A stretch of 64,000 bases of DNA from MedAcidi-G1 sp002294285 (lineage in GTDB: Bacteria > Actinomycetota > Acidimicrobiia > Acidimicrobiales > MedAcidi-G1). The position numbers were made by a program, and so were the translations under genes. How positions within the stretch are numbered: position 1 is the stretch's first letter; the number at the start of each line of letters is the position of its first letter. The notes beneath the pieces were generated by a model. The model saw only the letters and a program-made list of their open reading frames with translations, ran no database searches and was not told the DNA's origin. Below, piece after piece: positions 23,813 through 31,662 of the stretch. The stretch lies in assembly GCA_963999645.1 (NCBI GenBank), contig CAXEUY010000009.1, forward strand, positions 24,048-88,047, given 5' to 3'.

Positions 23813-25772
23813 TTGTCTCAACTTCTTTTAGTTTTTCTGTATCTGCAGTGTCAGTATCCTTGCCACGAAGTTTTTTTCTTGAGAACAGAGAAAAAACGGT
23901 CCCTAATGCCATCAGGCCTCCACCAAACCAAATCCACCAAACCATCGGTTGGATTGTGACTCGAATAACTGTGTTTTTTTGTTCACCTTCATCTGGGATT
24001 GCTAATAACGCTAGCTGGACATCATCTTTCCAAGTTGAACGTGTCGTTGGGGTTCCAATGCTTCTACCCCCAAAGGGAAACTGATTTATGGATGGCTGAA
24101 ATAACTCATCGCCGATATAAACATTCGCGACAATTTTGTTTTTTTCCTTAAGTTCAACATATTCAACACCTTCAAATCTGAAATTATGGTTTCCTAGCGT
24201 TGCTTGCTCTCCTACTTTCTCAAATTTGAATTCCGCCTGTCTTATAAAAGAAGAGGACGTAGCCAACGCCACCGCCAAAATCACTACACCCAAATGGACT
24301 ACCATTCCGCCACCAGTTCTTCCAAGAAATCCACGAACTTTCCCCGACTTTGATACGAGTAAAATCTGCCTTACTGCACTACCGGCTGCGAATCCACCAA
24401 AGCCCAAAGCCAAAGTCGGTACAAAACCACGGCTACCCACTAGAACGCCTACAAGCATTGATATTGATGCACAAACAATAGAAGGGGTGAGACGCTTCAA
24501 AAGAACCTCTGCTTTTGTCTGTCCCCAGGATAACGCTGGAGCTACTGCCATCATAAAAAGCAATGCGAAACCAATTGGTGTGGACATTTTCACAAAATAA
24601 GGATTACCAACCGAAATCCGATCACCGTTTAGAGCTTCTACAATCAGTGGAAAAACTGTTCCGAGAAAAACTACAAAAGCAAAACAACCGAACAAAAGGT
24701 TATTTAGTAAAAATGCTCCAGTTCTCGACAGAGGAGAGCTTATTGAACCGGAACTCCTTAAGCTGTCTCCTCTCCACCCGATCAAGCAGACGCTTACTAT
24801 CACTATCGCGAGAAAAAACCCAAGCAGCAAAGGACCAATTCCTGATTCCGTGAATGAGTGAACTGACTCAAGAACTCCAGAACGAGTAATAAAGGTGCCC
24901 AGAATAGTCAATGAAAACGTCGCACAAAGAAGAGATAAATTCCATACCCTTAACATTCCCTTCTTCTCCTGAATCATGACTGAATGCAGAAATGCCGTAC
25001 ACGTCAACCACGGTAGAAAAGAAGCATTCTCAACCGGGTCCCAGGCCCAGTAACCTCCCCATCCCAGAATCTCATAGGACCACCAAGCTCCAAGAATGAT
25101 TCCTAAGGTCAAACAACCCCAGGCGACAAGGGTCCATTTTCTGGTCTGCAATAGCCAACCTTCACCAAATCTTCCAGTTATCAGAGCTGCGATTGCAAAA
25201 GAAAAAGGAACTGTCATCCCCACATACCCCAAATACAGAATTGGAGGATGGAACGCCATCAAAATGTGATTTTGCAATAGTGGATTCGGGCCCGGCCCAT
25301 CAAAGCCTGGCCATGGACTGAACTCTCCAAAAGGGAATGCAGGTCCTATTAATAGAACAAAAAAGAAAACACAAACTATCGACATCACTGCTATTGCCCA
25401 AGCAACTAAAGGGTCTGTAAGGCGGTTCTTGAACCGCAAAACTACTAAAGCCAAATAGCCAACAAGAACAAGTACCCATAGAAGAATTGAACCTTCAAGC
25501 GCTGACCAAAGGGTGGCAATATTAAATAGAGGAGGCGTTCTTGTGCTTCCATTTTGGGCGACATATGCAACTGTGAAATCACGGGTTATTAAAGCTCGCT
25601 CCATTACGAGAACCTGACCTATAGAAGCGATCAACATCACAAATACTGGTATTCGAACCCGTAACAACAATTCTGTTCTTTTCGTCATCAAGCCATACAG
25701 CTGATTGCTTACAGCAATTAAAGCTGAAGCCAAGCCAAGAGCAACAAATACCGTTCCCAATTCTGTATTCAT
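23799..25772 (-). CDS. ccmF: Cytochrome c heme lyase subunit CcmF
   Basis: This 657-residue integral membrane protein has about 15 hydrophobic segments. The tryptophan-rich heme-handling motif WGGYWAWDPVENASFLPWL lies near residues 235-255. Conserved His residues flank it in HPPILYLGYVG and FLHSVMIQEKKG. A C-terminal periplasmic part (about residues 540-610) has the strand-rich region FRFEGVEYVELKEKN and ends with a last helix and the FSRKKLRG tail. CcmF with CcmH carries out the thioether ligation of heme to apocytochrome c. It is preceded by ccmE with a 42-bp gap. Confidence 0.97.
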   Translation of the reverse strand: MNTELGTVFVALGLASALIAVSNQLYGLMTKRTELLLRVRIPVFVMLIASIGQVLVMERALITRDFTVAYVAQNGSTRTPPLFNIATLWSALEGSILLWVLVLVGYLALVVLRFKNRLTDPLVAWAIAVMSIVCVFFFVLLIGPAFPFGEFSPWPGFDGPGPNPLLQNHILMAFHPPILYLGYVGMTVPFSFAIAALITGRFGEGWLLQTRKWTLVAWGCLTLGIILGAWWSYEILGWGGYWAWDPVENASFLPWLTCTAFLHSVMIQEKKGMLRVWNLSLLCATFSLTILGTFITRSGVLESVHSFTESGIGPLLLGFFLAIVIVSVCLIGWRGDSLRSSGSISSPLSRTGAFLLNNLLFGCFAFVVFLGTVFPLIVEALNGDRISVGNPYFVKMSTPIGFALLFMMAVAPALSWGQTKAEVLLKRLTPSIVCASISMLVGVLVGSRGFVPTLALGFGGFAAGSAVRQILLVSKSGKVRGFLGRTGGGMVVHLGVVILAVALATSSSFIRQAEFKFEKVGEQATLGNHNFRFEGVEYVELKEKNKIVANVYIGDELFQPSINQFPFGGRSIGTPTTRSTWKDDVQLALLAIPDEGEQKNTVIRVTIQPMVWWIWFGGGLMALGTVFSLFSRKKLRGKDTDTADTEKLKEVETNESI

Positions 25773-25814
25773 AATTGATAATTAGCTAGATGACTTACTT
25801 CCGTCTTGCACATT

Positions 25815-26318
25815 CTAACCACTGTCACAAGACTCTAATTCCGCACGATCTGCGCGATAGTCGTTGTCATGTTTAACTACCATGCTGTCAGTTTTTATAT
25901 GCCAACCGTCATTTGCAGGATTTAAAAGCTTATCCAGAGCCGGCGGATCATTTTCTATCCAAGCTCCCTGCAAAACAACGGGAACACCGGGATTAAACAA
26001 TTCAGCAGGGTCTCCTTCATGGGCCACATCAGCATAAATATCACCCTCACAAAGCGTAAAAACAATAACCTGCACACCGCCTAACGCTGTCTCAACAAGT
26101 CCCGGTTGTGGCACACCAATTACACGAAAACGTCTATCTTGAAGTTCAACTCTTTTTTCAACTGCCTCATCAACTGGATAGAAGAAAAGTGAAGCGTTAC
26201 CCAAAGTCTTAAATAATACAATTGCCACTGCTATCAGAAGCAAAGCTCCTGCCAGTTTTGGCAACAGCCTCGAGTTCTTCTTTTGGATTCGATCCTGTCT
26301 TGGTGTTAATTCTTCCAA
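25815..26318 (-). CDS. ccmE: Cytochrome c maturation heme chaperone CcmE
   Basis: This 167-residue membrane-anchored protein binds heme covalently and passes it to CcmF. A single N-terminal helix (LAGALLLIAVAIVLFKTLG) is followed by an OB-fold with FRVIGVPQPGLVE, DIYADVAHEGDPAELF and VVLQGAW. The heme-binding His is H150 in KHDNDYRADR, giving the HxxxY form with Y154. The start is TTG at 26318, seven bases after the ccmD stop. The position between ccmD and ccmF matches the standard order. Confidence 0.93.
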   Translation of the reverse strand: MEELTPRQDRIQKKNSRLLPKLAGALLLIAVAIVLFKTLGNASLFFYPVDEAVEKRVELQDRRFRVIGVPQPGLVETALGGVQVIVFTLCEGDIYADVAHEGDPAELFNPGVPVVLQGAWIENDPPALDKLLNPANDGWHIKTDSMVVKHDNDYRADRAELESCDSG

Positions 26319-26324
26319 AAAATT

Positions 26325-26483
26325 TCATCCATTATTTTGTCTTGGAGAACTTATCCAACGGGCGTGTTCAGCTGGAACTCGCTGTGATAATTGTGCTCCT
26401 CTTTTCAATAGTCGAAAGGCGTATAAAAGGATTGCTAATGAGGACAACCCCCATCCTGCAAGTAAATATCCTAGATGTGTCAT
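26325..26483 (-). CDS. ccmD: Small membrane protein CcmD
   Basis: This 52-residue reading frame lies exactly where ccmD is expected, between ccmC and ccmE. It starts MTHLGYLLAGWGLSSLAILL, one transmembrane helix, followed by a basic cytoplasmic tail (YAFRLLKRGAQLSQ), the usual CcmD topology. The ATG overlaps the ccmC stop by 4 bp (ATGA) and the stop is seven bases before ccmE. CcmD helps release holo-CcmE from the CcmABC complex. The sequence is poorly conserved in general, so the call leans on position, size and topology. Confidence 0.8.
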   Translation of the reverse strand: MTHLGYLLAGWGLSSLAILLYAFRLLKRGAQLSQRVPAEHARWISSPRQNNG

Positions 26484-27265
26484 CTTTGCTTTTCCTTAGT
26501 ATCTATCTGACGGCGCTCTTCAATTGCAGTCTGTACTCCCTGTTCAAATTCGATGTGTTCCAGCCATGCAATCCTAAATCTATGCAAAATTAACCAAGTC
26601 ATTACAAGCAATGAAATCAGAATTCCAAACATCAGAGTAAAAAGAGTCAGATCTTCAATTTTGAACTCAGACAATGTTGATTTTTGATGAAGAGTCCTAT
26701 TTCCCCACCATTCTACAGACCTGTTGATTAAAGGAATATCTAAAACTGCAATTAACGCTACGACCGCGGCAGGACGGGCAGCGCGTTGTGGGCTTTCAAA
26801 GGCTCTACGCAACGCAAGGTATCCAAGAAACATAAGAAAAAGAATAAGAGTGCTCATGATTCTGACATCCCCCCACTCCCACCAGGTGTTCCAAACAGGT
26901 CTTCCCCAAATTGACCCAGTAGCAAGAACCAAAGCGCAAGTGAGAGTGCCGACTTCTGCAGATGAATGAGCTAGAGAGTCCCACCAGAGTGTGCGTCGGA
27001 TCAGATATCCGGCACTTGCTATTGCACAGATTACAAACGCAAGATATGTAACAGAAATCAAAGGCACATGTATATATAGAAGTCGAACTGCATCAAACTG
27101 TCCGAATTCTTCACCTGTCTCGGGATGGAATCTGATGTCCGGATCTGTCAGGAAAAAAGCTAAAACAACCAAAACAGCGAATCCTAATAGTGAGGACACT
27201 CCTAAAATTTTTGAACCTTTTGATGAAGTATTTTTTAAGTCAGGCATTTGAACATTTCCAGTCAT
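26480..27265 (-). CDS. ccmC: Heme-handling membrane protein CcmC
   Basis: This 261-residue protein with six membrane spans loads heme onto CcmE. The tryptophan-rich motif is present as WNTWWEWGDVRIMST, with conserved His residues in YIHVPLISVTYL and DSLAHSSAEVG. The ATG at 27265 follows the ccmB stop by one base; a TTG at 27280 would extend it five codons into ccmB, and another Met at residue 7 of the chosen form is possible. The 3' end overlaps ccmD by 4 bp. Confidence 0.93.
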   Translation of the reverse strand: MTGNVQMPDLKNTSSKGSKILGVSSLLGFAVLVVLAFFLTDPDIRFHPETGEEFGQFDAVRLLYIHVPLISVTYLAFVICAIASAGYLIRRTLWWDSLAHSSAEVGTLTCALVLATGSIWGRPVWNTWWEWGDVRIMSTLILFLMFLGYLALRRAFESPQRAARPAAVVALIAVLDIPLINRSVEWWGNRTLHQKSTLSEFKIEDLTLFTLMFGILISLLVMTWLILHRFRIAWLEHIEFEQGVQTAIEERRQIDTKEKQR

Positions 27266-27266
27266 T

Positions 27267-27929
27267 TTAGTTCTCAACAATAAGGTAATTCGCTGCTACC
27301 CCAACTCCTGTGAGGATAACTGTAAGCCCTGCCACAAAAGCAAACCAGTTCCAACCATTTACAGCCGCTATGCCCAAGGCATCGTCAAAAGCTCTGGTCG
27401 CTCCTATAAGTAAAGGTAGAAGTAACGGTAAAAGAAGAATCGGCAGAAGAGTTTCACGAACTCCTAAACCTGAAGCCAAAAACCCAAAAATCGTTCCTAA
27501 AGCAGATACAGCTATGCATGCAAACAAACCAGTTGAAATAAGTAACCATAAATCTTCAACTTCAGATCCATACAACAAGATTATGCCCACACCCAAAAAG
27601 ACTTCAAGAACTAACAATTGTATTGCTATAGCACATGCCTTGCCCAAAAATACTCCCGAAGGGTCTACACCAGAGAGATTTAAACCAACCAATGCTCCCT
27701 CATCACGTTCAATAGTCATCGATCTAGCGATAGCCATGAGCGCACAAAGTAAAACAGAAATCCAGAAGAGTCCTGATGCAAAGTTTCTTAAAGACTTCTG
27801 ATCAGCATCAAGTGCAATTCCAAATAAAACCAAAATTATTAAGGCAAATGGAGCCACTTGGTTCATGAGAACTCTTGAACGCATCTCGATCTTCAAATCT
27901 TTACGTGCGATCAGCCAAATGTCAGTCAT
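27267..27929 (-). CDS. ccmB: Heme exporter permease CcmB
   Basis: The 220 residues form the membrane subunit of the CcmAB ATPase complex. It begins MTDIWLIARKDLKIEMRSR, then has six hydrophobic segments and the family motif ALMAIARSMTIERDEGALVG. The length equals the usual 220. The ATG at 27929 is chosen; a TTG four codons upstream (27941) has GGAG at a 6-nt spacing and is a real alternative. ccmA ends 27 bp upstream. CcmAB uses ATP to release heme-loaded CcmE. Confidence 0.92.
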   Translation of the reverse strand: MTDIWLIARKDLKIEMRSRVLMNQVAPFALIILVLFGIALDADQKSLRNFASGLFWISVLLCALMAIARSMTIERDEGALVGLNLSGVDPSGVFLGKACAIAIQLLVLEVFLGVGIILLYGSEVEDLWLLISTGLFACIAVSALGTIFGFLASGLGVRETLLPILLLPLLLPLLIGATRAFDDALGIAAVNGWNWFAFVAGLTVILTGVGVAANYLIVEN

Positions 27930-27956
27930 GACTCTTCTCAATTTTTTCTCCAACAA

Positions 27957-28607
27957 TCAAACATCTACTACTGAACCCCCAGAGAGATTTACAACTCTTG
28001 TTGAAAGGTTTAAAACACGATCTAAGTCATGAGAAGCAACAATTACTGTAGCCCCAGCCTTTACTGATTCTTTAATAAGTTCATCCACAATTTCCCTACC
28101 AGCCTGATCAAGTCCCGCATGCGGTTCATCCAAAAGCCACAAACTCGGCCTACGAACTATAAAAACTGCTAAGGATGCTCTTCGTTTTTGTCCCACTGAT
28201 AAAGATCTAACTTTTTGACTTTGAAGTTTGCTGTTTAAATCCATTCTTTTCAAAGCCCATGAAATACGGTTTTCAATTTCTGACTTTTCAACTCCTGCAA
28301 TCTGAGTCCAAAAAACAATATTTTCTAGAACCGTCAGATCTCCATAAAGACCAGTGCCATGTGAAAGAAGTCCGGCTTTTTTCCTGATTTCAGTTCTTTC
28401 TGACCATAGATCATGCCCCATTACCGAACCGTTTCCCTCTTTTGGCTGTATGAGTCCTGCACACAGGTGGAGCAAGGTTGTTTTTCCGGCTCCATTAGGG
28501 CCTTTGACAAAAATTATTTCACCAGCTTCAACATGAAGATCAACCCCTGTTAAAGCTGGAAAACCTTCCAGAAGAGCCACTAAGCCATCAAGTTTTACAA
28601 CAGACAC
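27957..28607 (-). CDS. ccmA: Cytochrome c biogenesis ATP-binding protein CcmA
   Basis: This 216-residue ABC ATPase has Walker A GPNGAGKTTLLHL, signature LSVGQKRRASLAVFIVR, Walker B LWLLDEPHAGLD and the H-loop in VIVASHDLDR. The short length and HLCAGLIQPKEG after Walker A fit CcmA. It heads the eight-gene ccm operon. The start is GTG with no SD; TACCGT lies 6 nt upstream, so the operon mRNA may be leaderless. The promoter region of 46 bp is shared with the divergent lipoprotein gene. Confidence 0.93.
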   Translation of the reverse strand: MSVVKLDGLVALLEGFPALTGVDLHVEAGEIIFVKGPNGAGKTTLLHLCAGLIQPKEGNGSVMGHDLWSERTEIRKKAGLLSHGTGLYGDLTVLENIVFWTQIAGVEKSEIENRISWALKRMDLNSKLQSQKVRSLSVGQKRRASLAVFIVRRPSLWLLDEPHAGLDQAGREIVDELIKESVKAGATVIVASHDLDRVLNLSTRVVNLSGGSVVDV

Positions 28608-28613
28608 GAGCCC

Positions 28614-28619
28614 ACGGTA
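28614..28619 (-). promoter_or_regulatory. Probable leaderless promoter -10 box of the ccm operon
   Basis: On the minus strand TACCGT is followed by GGGCTC and the ccmA GTG, a 6-nt gap, with no SD. It lies back to back with a similar box for the divergent lipoprotein gene. Confidence 0.5.
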
Positions 28620-28641
28620 GCGCCAGATCGACTCTGCCCCC

Positions 28642-28647
28642 TAACCT
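28642..28647 (+). promoter_or_regulatory. Probable leaderless promoter -10 box of the septum-formation lipoprotein
   Basis: TAACCT is followed by TGTCTT and the GTG start at 28654, a 6-nt gap. No SD is visible. Confidence 0.5.
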
Positions 28648-28653
28648 TGTCTT

Positions 28654-29235
28654 GTGTTTAAATTAATCTCTTTTCGAAAGAGAAAAAGCAATTTTTCAGC
28701 TTTGTTTTTGTCTGCAGTTTTTTTTGCCGTTGCCTGTTCGGAAACAACTGAAGAAGTTAGCCAAACCGCACAGGTCAACACTACAACCAGCGCTGTTGAA
28801 GTGAAGCCAACAGTAACTTCCAAATCTGTGCCTGACTGGATAGGAGAAGTCGTTAATGTGCACAATCTCTCGTCAAACGACTGCTTTAATCATTACTCCT
28901 GGACCAACACAGAGCGCTTAGTCGAGATCGACACAAAAGTTCCATGTGAAGGACCGCACCAGCATGAAATTTTTCTCAGAGTCGAACACCCAGCTGGAGC
29001 TGGAGCGCCTTGGCCGGGAGATCAGGAGATGCAAACTTTTGCGACTTCGGTTTGCTACGAAGAATTTGAAAATTTTGTTGGAGAAATTTACGAATTATCT
29101 GAACTTGAATTAGGTTTTCTGACTCCAAACCGAACAAACTTTGAAGACCCCAAAGCTCGCTTCAGGGGAATTCACTGTTATGTATTTAAAAATGATGAGG
29201 AGCTTATAGGCACAGCTCGTGGTTCTAAGGAATAA
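28654..29235 (+). CDS. Lipoprotein with septum-formation-type domain
   Basis: The 193 residues start with a lipoprotein signal ending FFAVAC (Cys about residue 28), then a Thr/Ser/Val linker (about 30-60) and a compact extracellular domain. That domain has the pattern of the actinobacterial Septum_form family: SSNDCFNHYSW, VPCEGPHQHEIFLRVEHP, TSVCYEEFENFVG and IHCYVFKNDEEL, with four cysteines likely in two disulfides. The role of this domain is poorly defined despite its name. The GTG start has no SD. A small membrane protein gene follows by 2 bp. Confidence 0.8.
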   Translation: MFKLISFRKRKSNFSALFLSAVFFAVACSETTEEVSQTAQVNTTTSAVEVKPTVTSKSVPDWIGEVVNVHNLSSNDCFNHYSWTNTERLVEIDTKVPCEGPHQHEIFLRVEHPAGAGAPWPGDQEMQTFATSVCYEEFENFVGEIYELSELELGFLTPNRTNFEDPKARFRGIHCYVFKNDEELIGTARGSKE

Positions 29236-29237
29236 AA

Positions 29238-29504
29238 ATGAAAAACTCGGATGATTTAAATTCACTTGAAATACGTCGCAAACAAGCCTCCATTATCGCC
29301 AATACAGGCAGGAAGATCGGGTACTCGATTTTTTTCCTTTCTCTCATAATCTTCGCTATAGGGCTTACTGTCGAATTCACTAATCTAGTTGCCACGACTT
29401 TAGTTGCTCTTTTGATAGCAGGATCTGTAGTTTTAGCGCCATCAATTTTGCTGCACTACGCAGTTAGAGGCGCAGAAAAAGATGAAAGAGAACAAAACCG
29501 ATAG
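29238..29504 (+). CDS. Small membrane protein, unknown function
   Basis: This 88-residue protein has a charged N-terminus, two hydrophobic helices (IGYSIFFLSLIIFAIGLTV and LVATTLVALLIAGSVVLAP) and a polar C-terminal tail (YAVRGAEKDEREQNR). It resembles small actinobacterial two-helix proteins of unknown role. AAGGA precedes the ATG at 7 nt and overlaps the end of the lipoprotein gene, so the two form an operon. The two may work at the envelope together, which is inference. Confidence 0.7.
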   Translation: MKNSDDLNSLEIRRKQASIIANTGRKIGYSIFFLSLIIFAIGLTVEFTNLVATTLVALLIAGSVVLAPSILLHYAVRGAEKDEREQNR

Positions 29505-29516
29505 TTCCAATTAAAA

Positions 29517-30014
29517 CTACGATTCCTCCAACTTGATAGGAGAAATATCGATCGGTTCAGAAGGAAGATCTCCCGAAACTATCGGAGTTATATGTTCTCT
29601 AAGCAAGGTAGGTAATACCGGTTCGTCTGACTCAAGAAGGTCACCTACATCCCACCATTTCGCACCTAAAAAGGCAGCTGCTTCTAAGGCTTCTAAATGC
29701 TTAGGTTGGTATTCACCTCCTTCACACCATGCAACATGGATTTTTTCATAACTGTCGAAGAAATAACCACCAAAGGTGAATTGCACATGTTGAGTCCATA
29801 TAACAGGTCCCATATCAATAGACTCAATGCCTGTTTCTTCATAAAGTTCACGAGCTGCAGCAACAGCACTATCTTCTCCTCTGCTGACACCTCCACCTGG
29901 GATTTCCCACCACGGATCTTTGAAAGGATCTATAGGATCTTCAGCATTAACGAGAAAAATTCTTTTTTGGCTATCAAGAAGAACAACCCGAGCTGCGTTA
30001 CGTTTAAGAAACAA
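29517..30014 (-). CDS. Nudix hydrolase
   Basis: This 165-residue enzyme cleaves nucleoside diphosphates linked to another group. The Nudix box runs GGGVSRGEDSAV then AAARELYEETGIE, with all catalytic Glu residues. Preceding strands (NAARVVLLDSQKRIFLV, DPWWEIPGGG) are typical of the MutT-like branch. The start appears to be TTG at 30014 with AGG 5 nt upstream. It is 15 bp downstream of the fur-like gene on the same strand. The substrate cannot be predicted. Confidence 0.9.
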   Translation of the reverse strand: MFLKRNAARVVLLDSQKRIFLVNAEDPIDPFKDPWWEIPGGGVSRGEDSAVAAARELYEETGIESIDMGPVIWTQHVQFTFGGYFFDSYEKIHVAWCEGGEYQPKHLEALEAAAFLGAKWWDVGDLLESDEPVLPTLLREHITPIVSGDLPSEPIDISPIKLEES

Positions 30015-30029
30015 AATTACCTGCTATTT

Positions 30030-30485
30030 CTAGGAACACTTTTGACAACGGCCTTGTAAGTCCAACGTGTGACCTTCAACTAAAAATCCCTTTTTCGTTA
30101 ATTCTGCTTCCAGTTCAAGGATCTCTTTTTCGAAATACTCAGGAACCTCAACGTCCTCAATGCTCCCACAAATCGAACATACGAAATGATGGTGGTGTCC
30201 AATTATTGAATCGTCTAGTTCAAAACGGTTATGGTCATTACCTGAGGCTAAACGCTTCACAACACCAGCTTCTACGAGTTCCGTCGCATTTCGGTAAACA
30301 GAACTCTGTGCCAAATCGTTTTCCCCTTTGAAAGCCAAAACTTCATCAAGTGTCAAAGGTCTTCCCGCCTTTGCCAAAACTTCTACAATTGCTTTACGAG
30401 ATTTGCTGTAACGCATACCAGCTGCTCTTAGTCTTCTAGACGCTAAAAGATGCAGCTCATCGCTCATTTTCGGTTCTAGTGCCAC
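30030..30485 (-). CDS. Fur-family metal-dependent transcriptional regulator
   Basis: The 151 residues have an N-terminal winged helix (YSKSRKAIVEVLAKAGRPLT, LAQSSVYRNATELVEAGVV) and a C-terminal dimerisation domain with the metal-binding run HHHHFVC (97-103). Structural zinc pairs are C103/C106 and C147/C150. Fur, Zur or a peroxide sensor are all possible; the target metal is not evident. The start may be GTG at 30485, supported by TAAACT 6 nt upstream, or the ATG at 30467. The 81-bp divergent region with the LLM gene is AT-rich and could hold an operator, but I saw no clear Fur box. Confidence 0.9.
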   Translation of the reverse strand: MALEPKMSDELHLLASRRLRAAGMRYSKSRKAIVEVLAKAGRPLTLDEVLAFKGENDLAQSSVYRNATELVEAGVVKRLASGNDHNRFELDDSIIGHHHHFVCSICGSIEDVEVPEYFEKEILELEAELTKKGFLVEGHTLDLQGRCQKCS

Positions 30486-30491
30486 ATCAAG

Positions 30492-30497
30492 AGTTTA
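30492..30497 (-). promoter_or_regulatory. Probable leaderless promoter -10 box of the Fur-family gene
   Basis: On the minus strand TAAACT is followed by CTTGAT and GTG at 30485, a 6-nt gap. This supports the longer GTG start. Confidence 0.5.
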
Positions 30498-30553
30498 GGT
30501 CGACATTCTCAAGCTAAATTCAATAAAACTTCAAAAATTCTATTTCATTGCGC

Positions 30554-30559
30554 TACGGT
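30554..30559 (+). promoter_or_regulatory. Probable leaderless promoter -10 box of the LLM oxidoreductase
   Basis: TACGGT ends 7 nt before the ATG at 30567, with no SD between. The preceding TTCATTGCGC offers no convincing -35 box. Confidence 0.45.
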
Positions 30560-30566
30560 CATACTT

Positions 30567-31604
30567 ATGAAGATTGACGGCGGCCTAGGAGCCGCATTCC
30601 CAACCTCGCTGGAAGGTGGATTCCAGCCAATTATTGACTCTGCAAAACAACTTGAAGCCAAAGGATATTCAGGTGCATGGACTGCAGAAACAAGTCACGA
30701 CCCATTCTTTCCTCATATGATCGCCGCAGAACATACTGAAAGAATAGAACTAGGAACCTCAATTGCTGTAGCGTTTGCGCGCAACCCAATGATTCTCGCA
30801 AATATTGGTTATGACTTGCAGAACTACAGTAAGGGACGTTTCATCCTTGGACTTGGAACTCAAATAAAGCCACACATAACTAAAAGATTTTCTATGGAAT
30901 GGTCAAAGCCCGCAGCTCGGATGCGAGAAATGGTTGCTGCAATTCGGGCAATCTGGGACTCTTGGCAGGATGGTTCAAAATTAGACTTCCGAGGCGACTT
31001 TTACACACATACGCTAATGTCACCTTTTTTCAATCCGGGACCTAGTAGCTACGGTCACCCTAAAATATTTATCTCCGCAGTTGGCCCTCTGATGTCGGAA
31101 GTTGCCGGAGAGGTGTGTGATGGAATCATCTGCCATGCTTTCAGCACTGAACGCTACTTAAAGGAAGTCACTATTCCGGCAGTGCAACGCGGTTTAGACA
31201 AAGCAGGGCGAAGCTTAGATTCTTTCGAAATTGTTGGACCTGGCTTTGTGGTAACCGGAAAAGATGAAAAAACCATCGAAAATTCTGCGGCAGCTATTCG
31301 TCAACAGATAGCTTTCTACGGTTCCACACCTGCGTATCGTCCAGTTCTTGACCTTCATGGCTGGGGTGACGCTCAAGATGAACTTAACAGAATGTCAAAA
31401 GAAGGCGCATGGCAAGAAATGGGCACAATTATCGATGATGAAATGTTGCAAACCTTCGCAGTTGTCGGAGAACCTGAAAAGATAGCTCCAGGTGTTATTG
31501 AAAGATACGGCGATGTTGTCGACAGAATGGCCTTTTACTCGCTTGGATCATCTAGTGATTCTTCCATGTGGGATCAAATAGCTGCAGACTTTTCAGCTGC
31601 ATAA
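30567..31604 (+). CDS. LLM-class F420-dependent oxidoreductase
   Basis: This 345-residue TIM-barrel protein is of the luciferase-like family, resembling the actinobacterial MSMEG_2256-type F420 oxidoreductases. Marks are GYSGAWTAETSHDPF, IELGTSIAVAFARNPM, GRFILGLGTQIKPHI and KIFISAVGPLMSEVAGEVCD. Such enzymes use reduced F420 to reduce or oxidise small organic substrates; the substrate is unknown. An FrhB-like protein at 10.2 kb could supply reduced F420, which is inference. The ATG has no SD but a TANNNT box 7 nt upstream. Confidence 0.9.
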   Translation: MKIDGGLGAAFPTSLEGGFQPIIDSAKQLEAKGYSGAWTAETSHDPFFPHMIAAEHTERIELGTSIAVAFARNPMILANIGYDLQNYSKGRFILGLGTQIKPHITKRFSMEWSKPAARMREMVAAIRAIWDSWQDGSKLDFRGDFYTHTLMSPFFNPGPSSYGHPKIFISAVGPLMSEVAGEVCDGIICHAFSTERYLKEVTIPAVQRGLDKAGRSLDSFEIVGPGFVVTGKDEKTIENSAAAIRQQIAFYGSTPAYRPVLDLHGWGDAQDELNRMSKEGAWQEMGTIIDDEMLQTFAVVGEPEKIAPGVIERYGDVVDRMAFYSLGSSSDSSMWDQIAADFSAA

Positions 31605-31662
31605 GACAAATATCGCCTTTTAATCAACTGACTATTACCTCATGAAGAGGTAGTTTGGAGAT

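Noticed and set aside
23803..24600. Long plus-strand reading frames opposite ccmF
   Set aside because: Their translations are low-complexity antisense of a membrane protein, with no domain and no ribosome site; ccmF itself is unambiguous.
30486..30566. Possible Fur box between the Fur-family and LLM genes
   Set aside because: The region is AT-rich but I found no convincing 7-1-7 inverted repeat.
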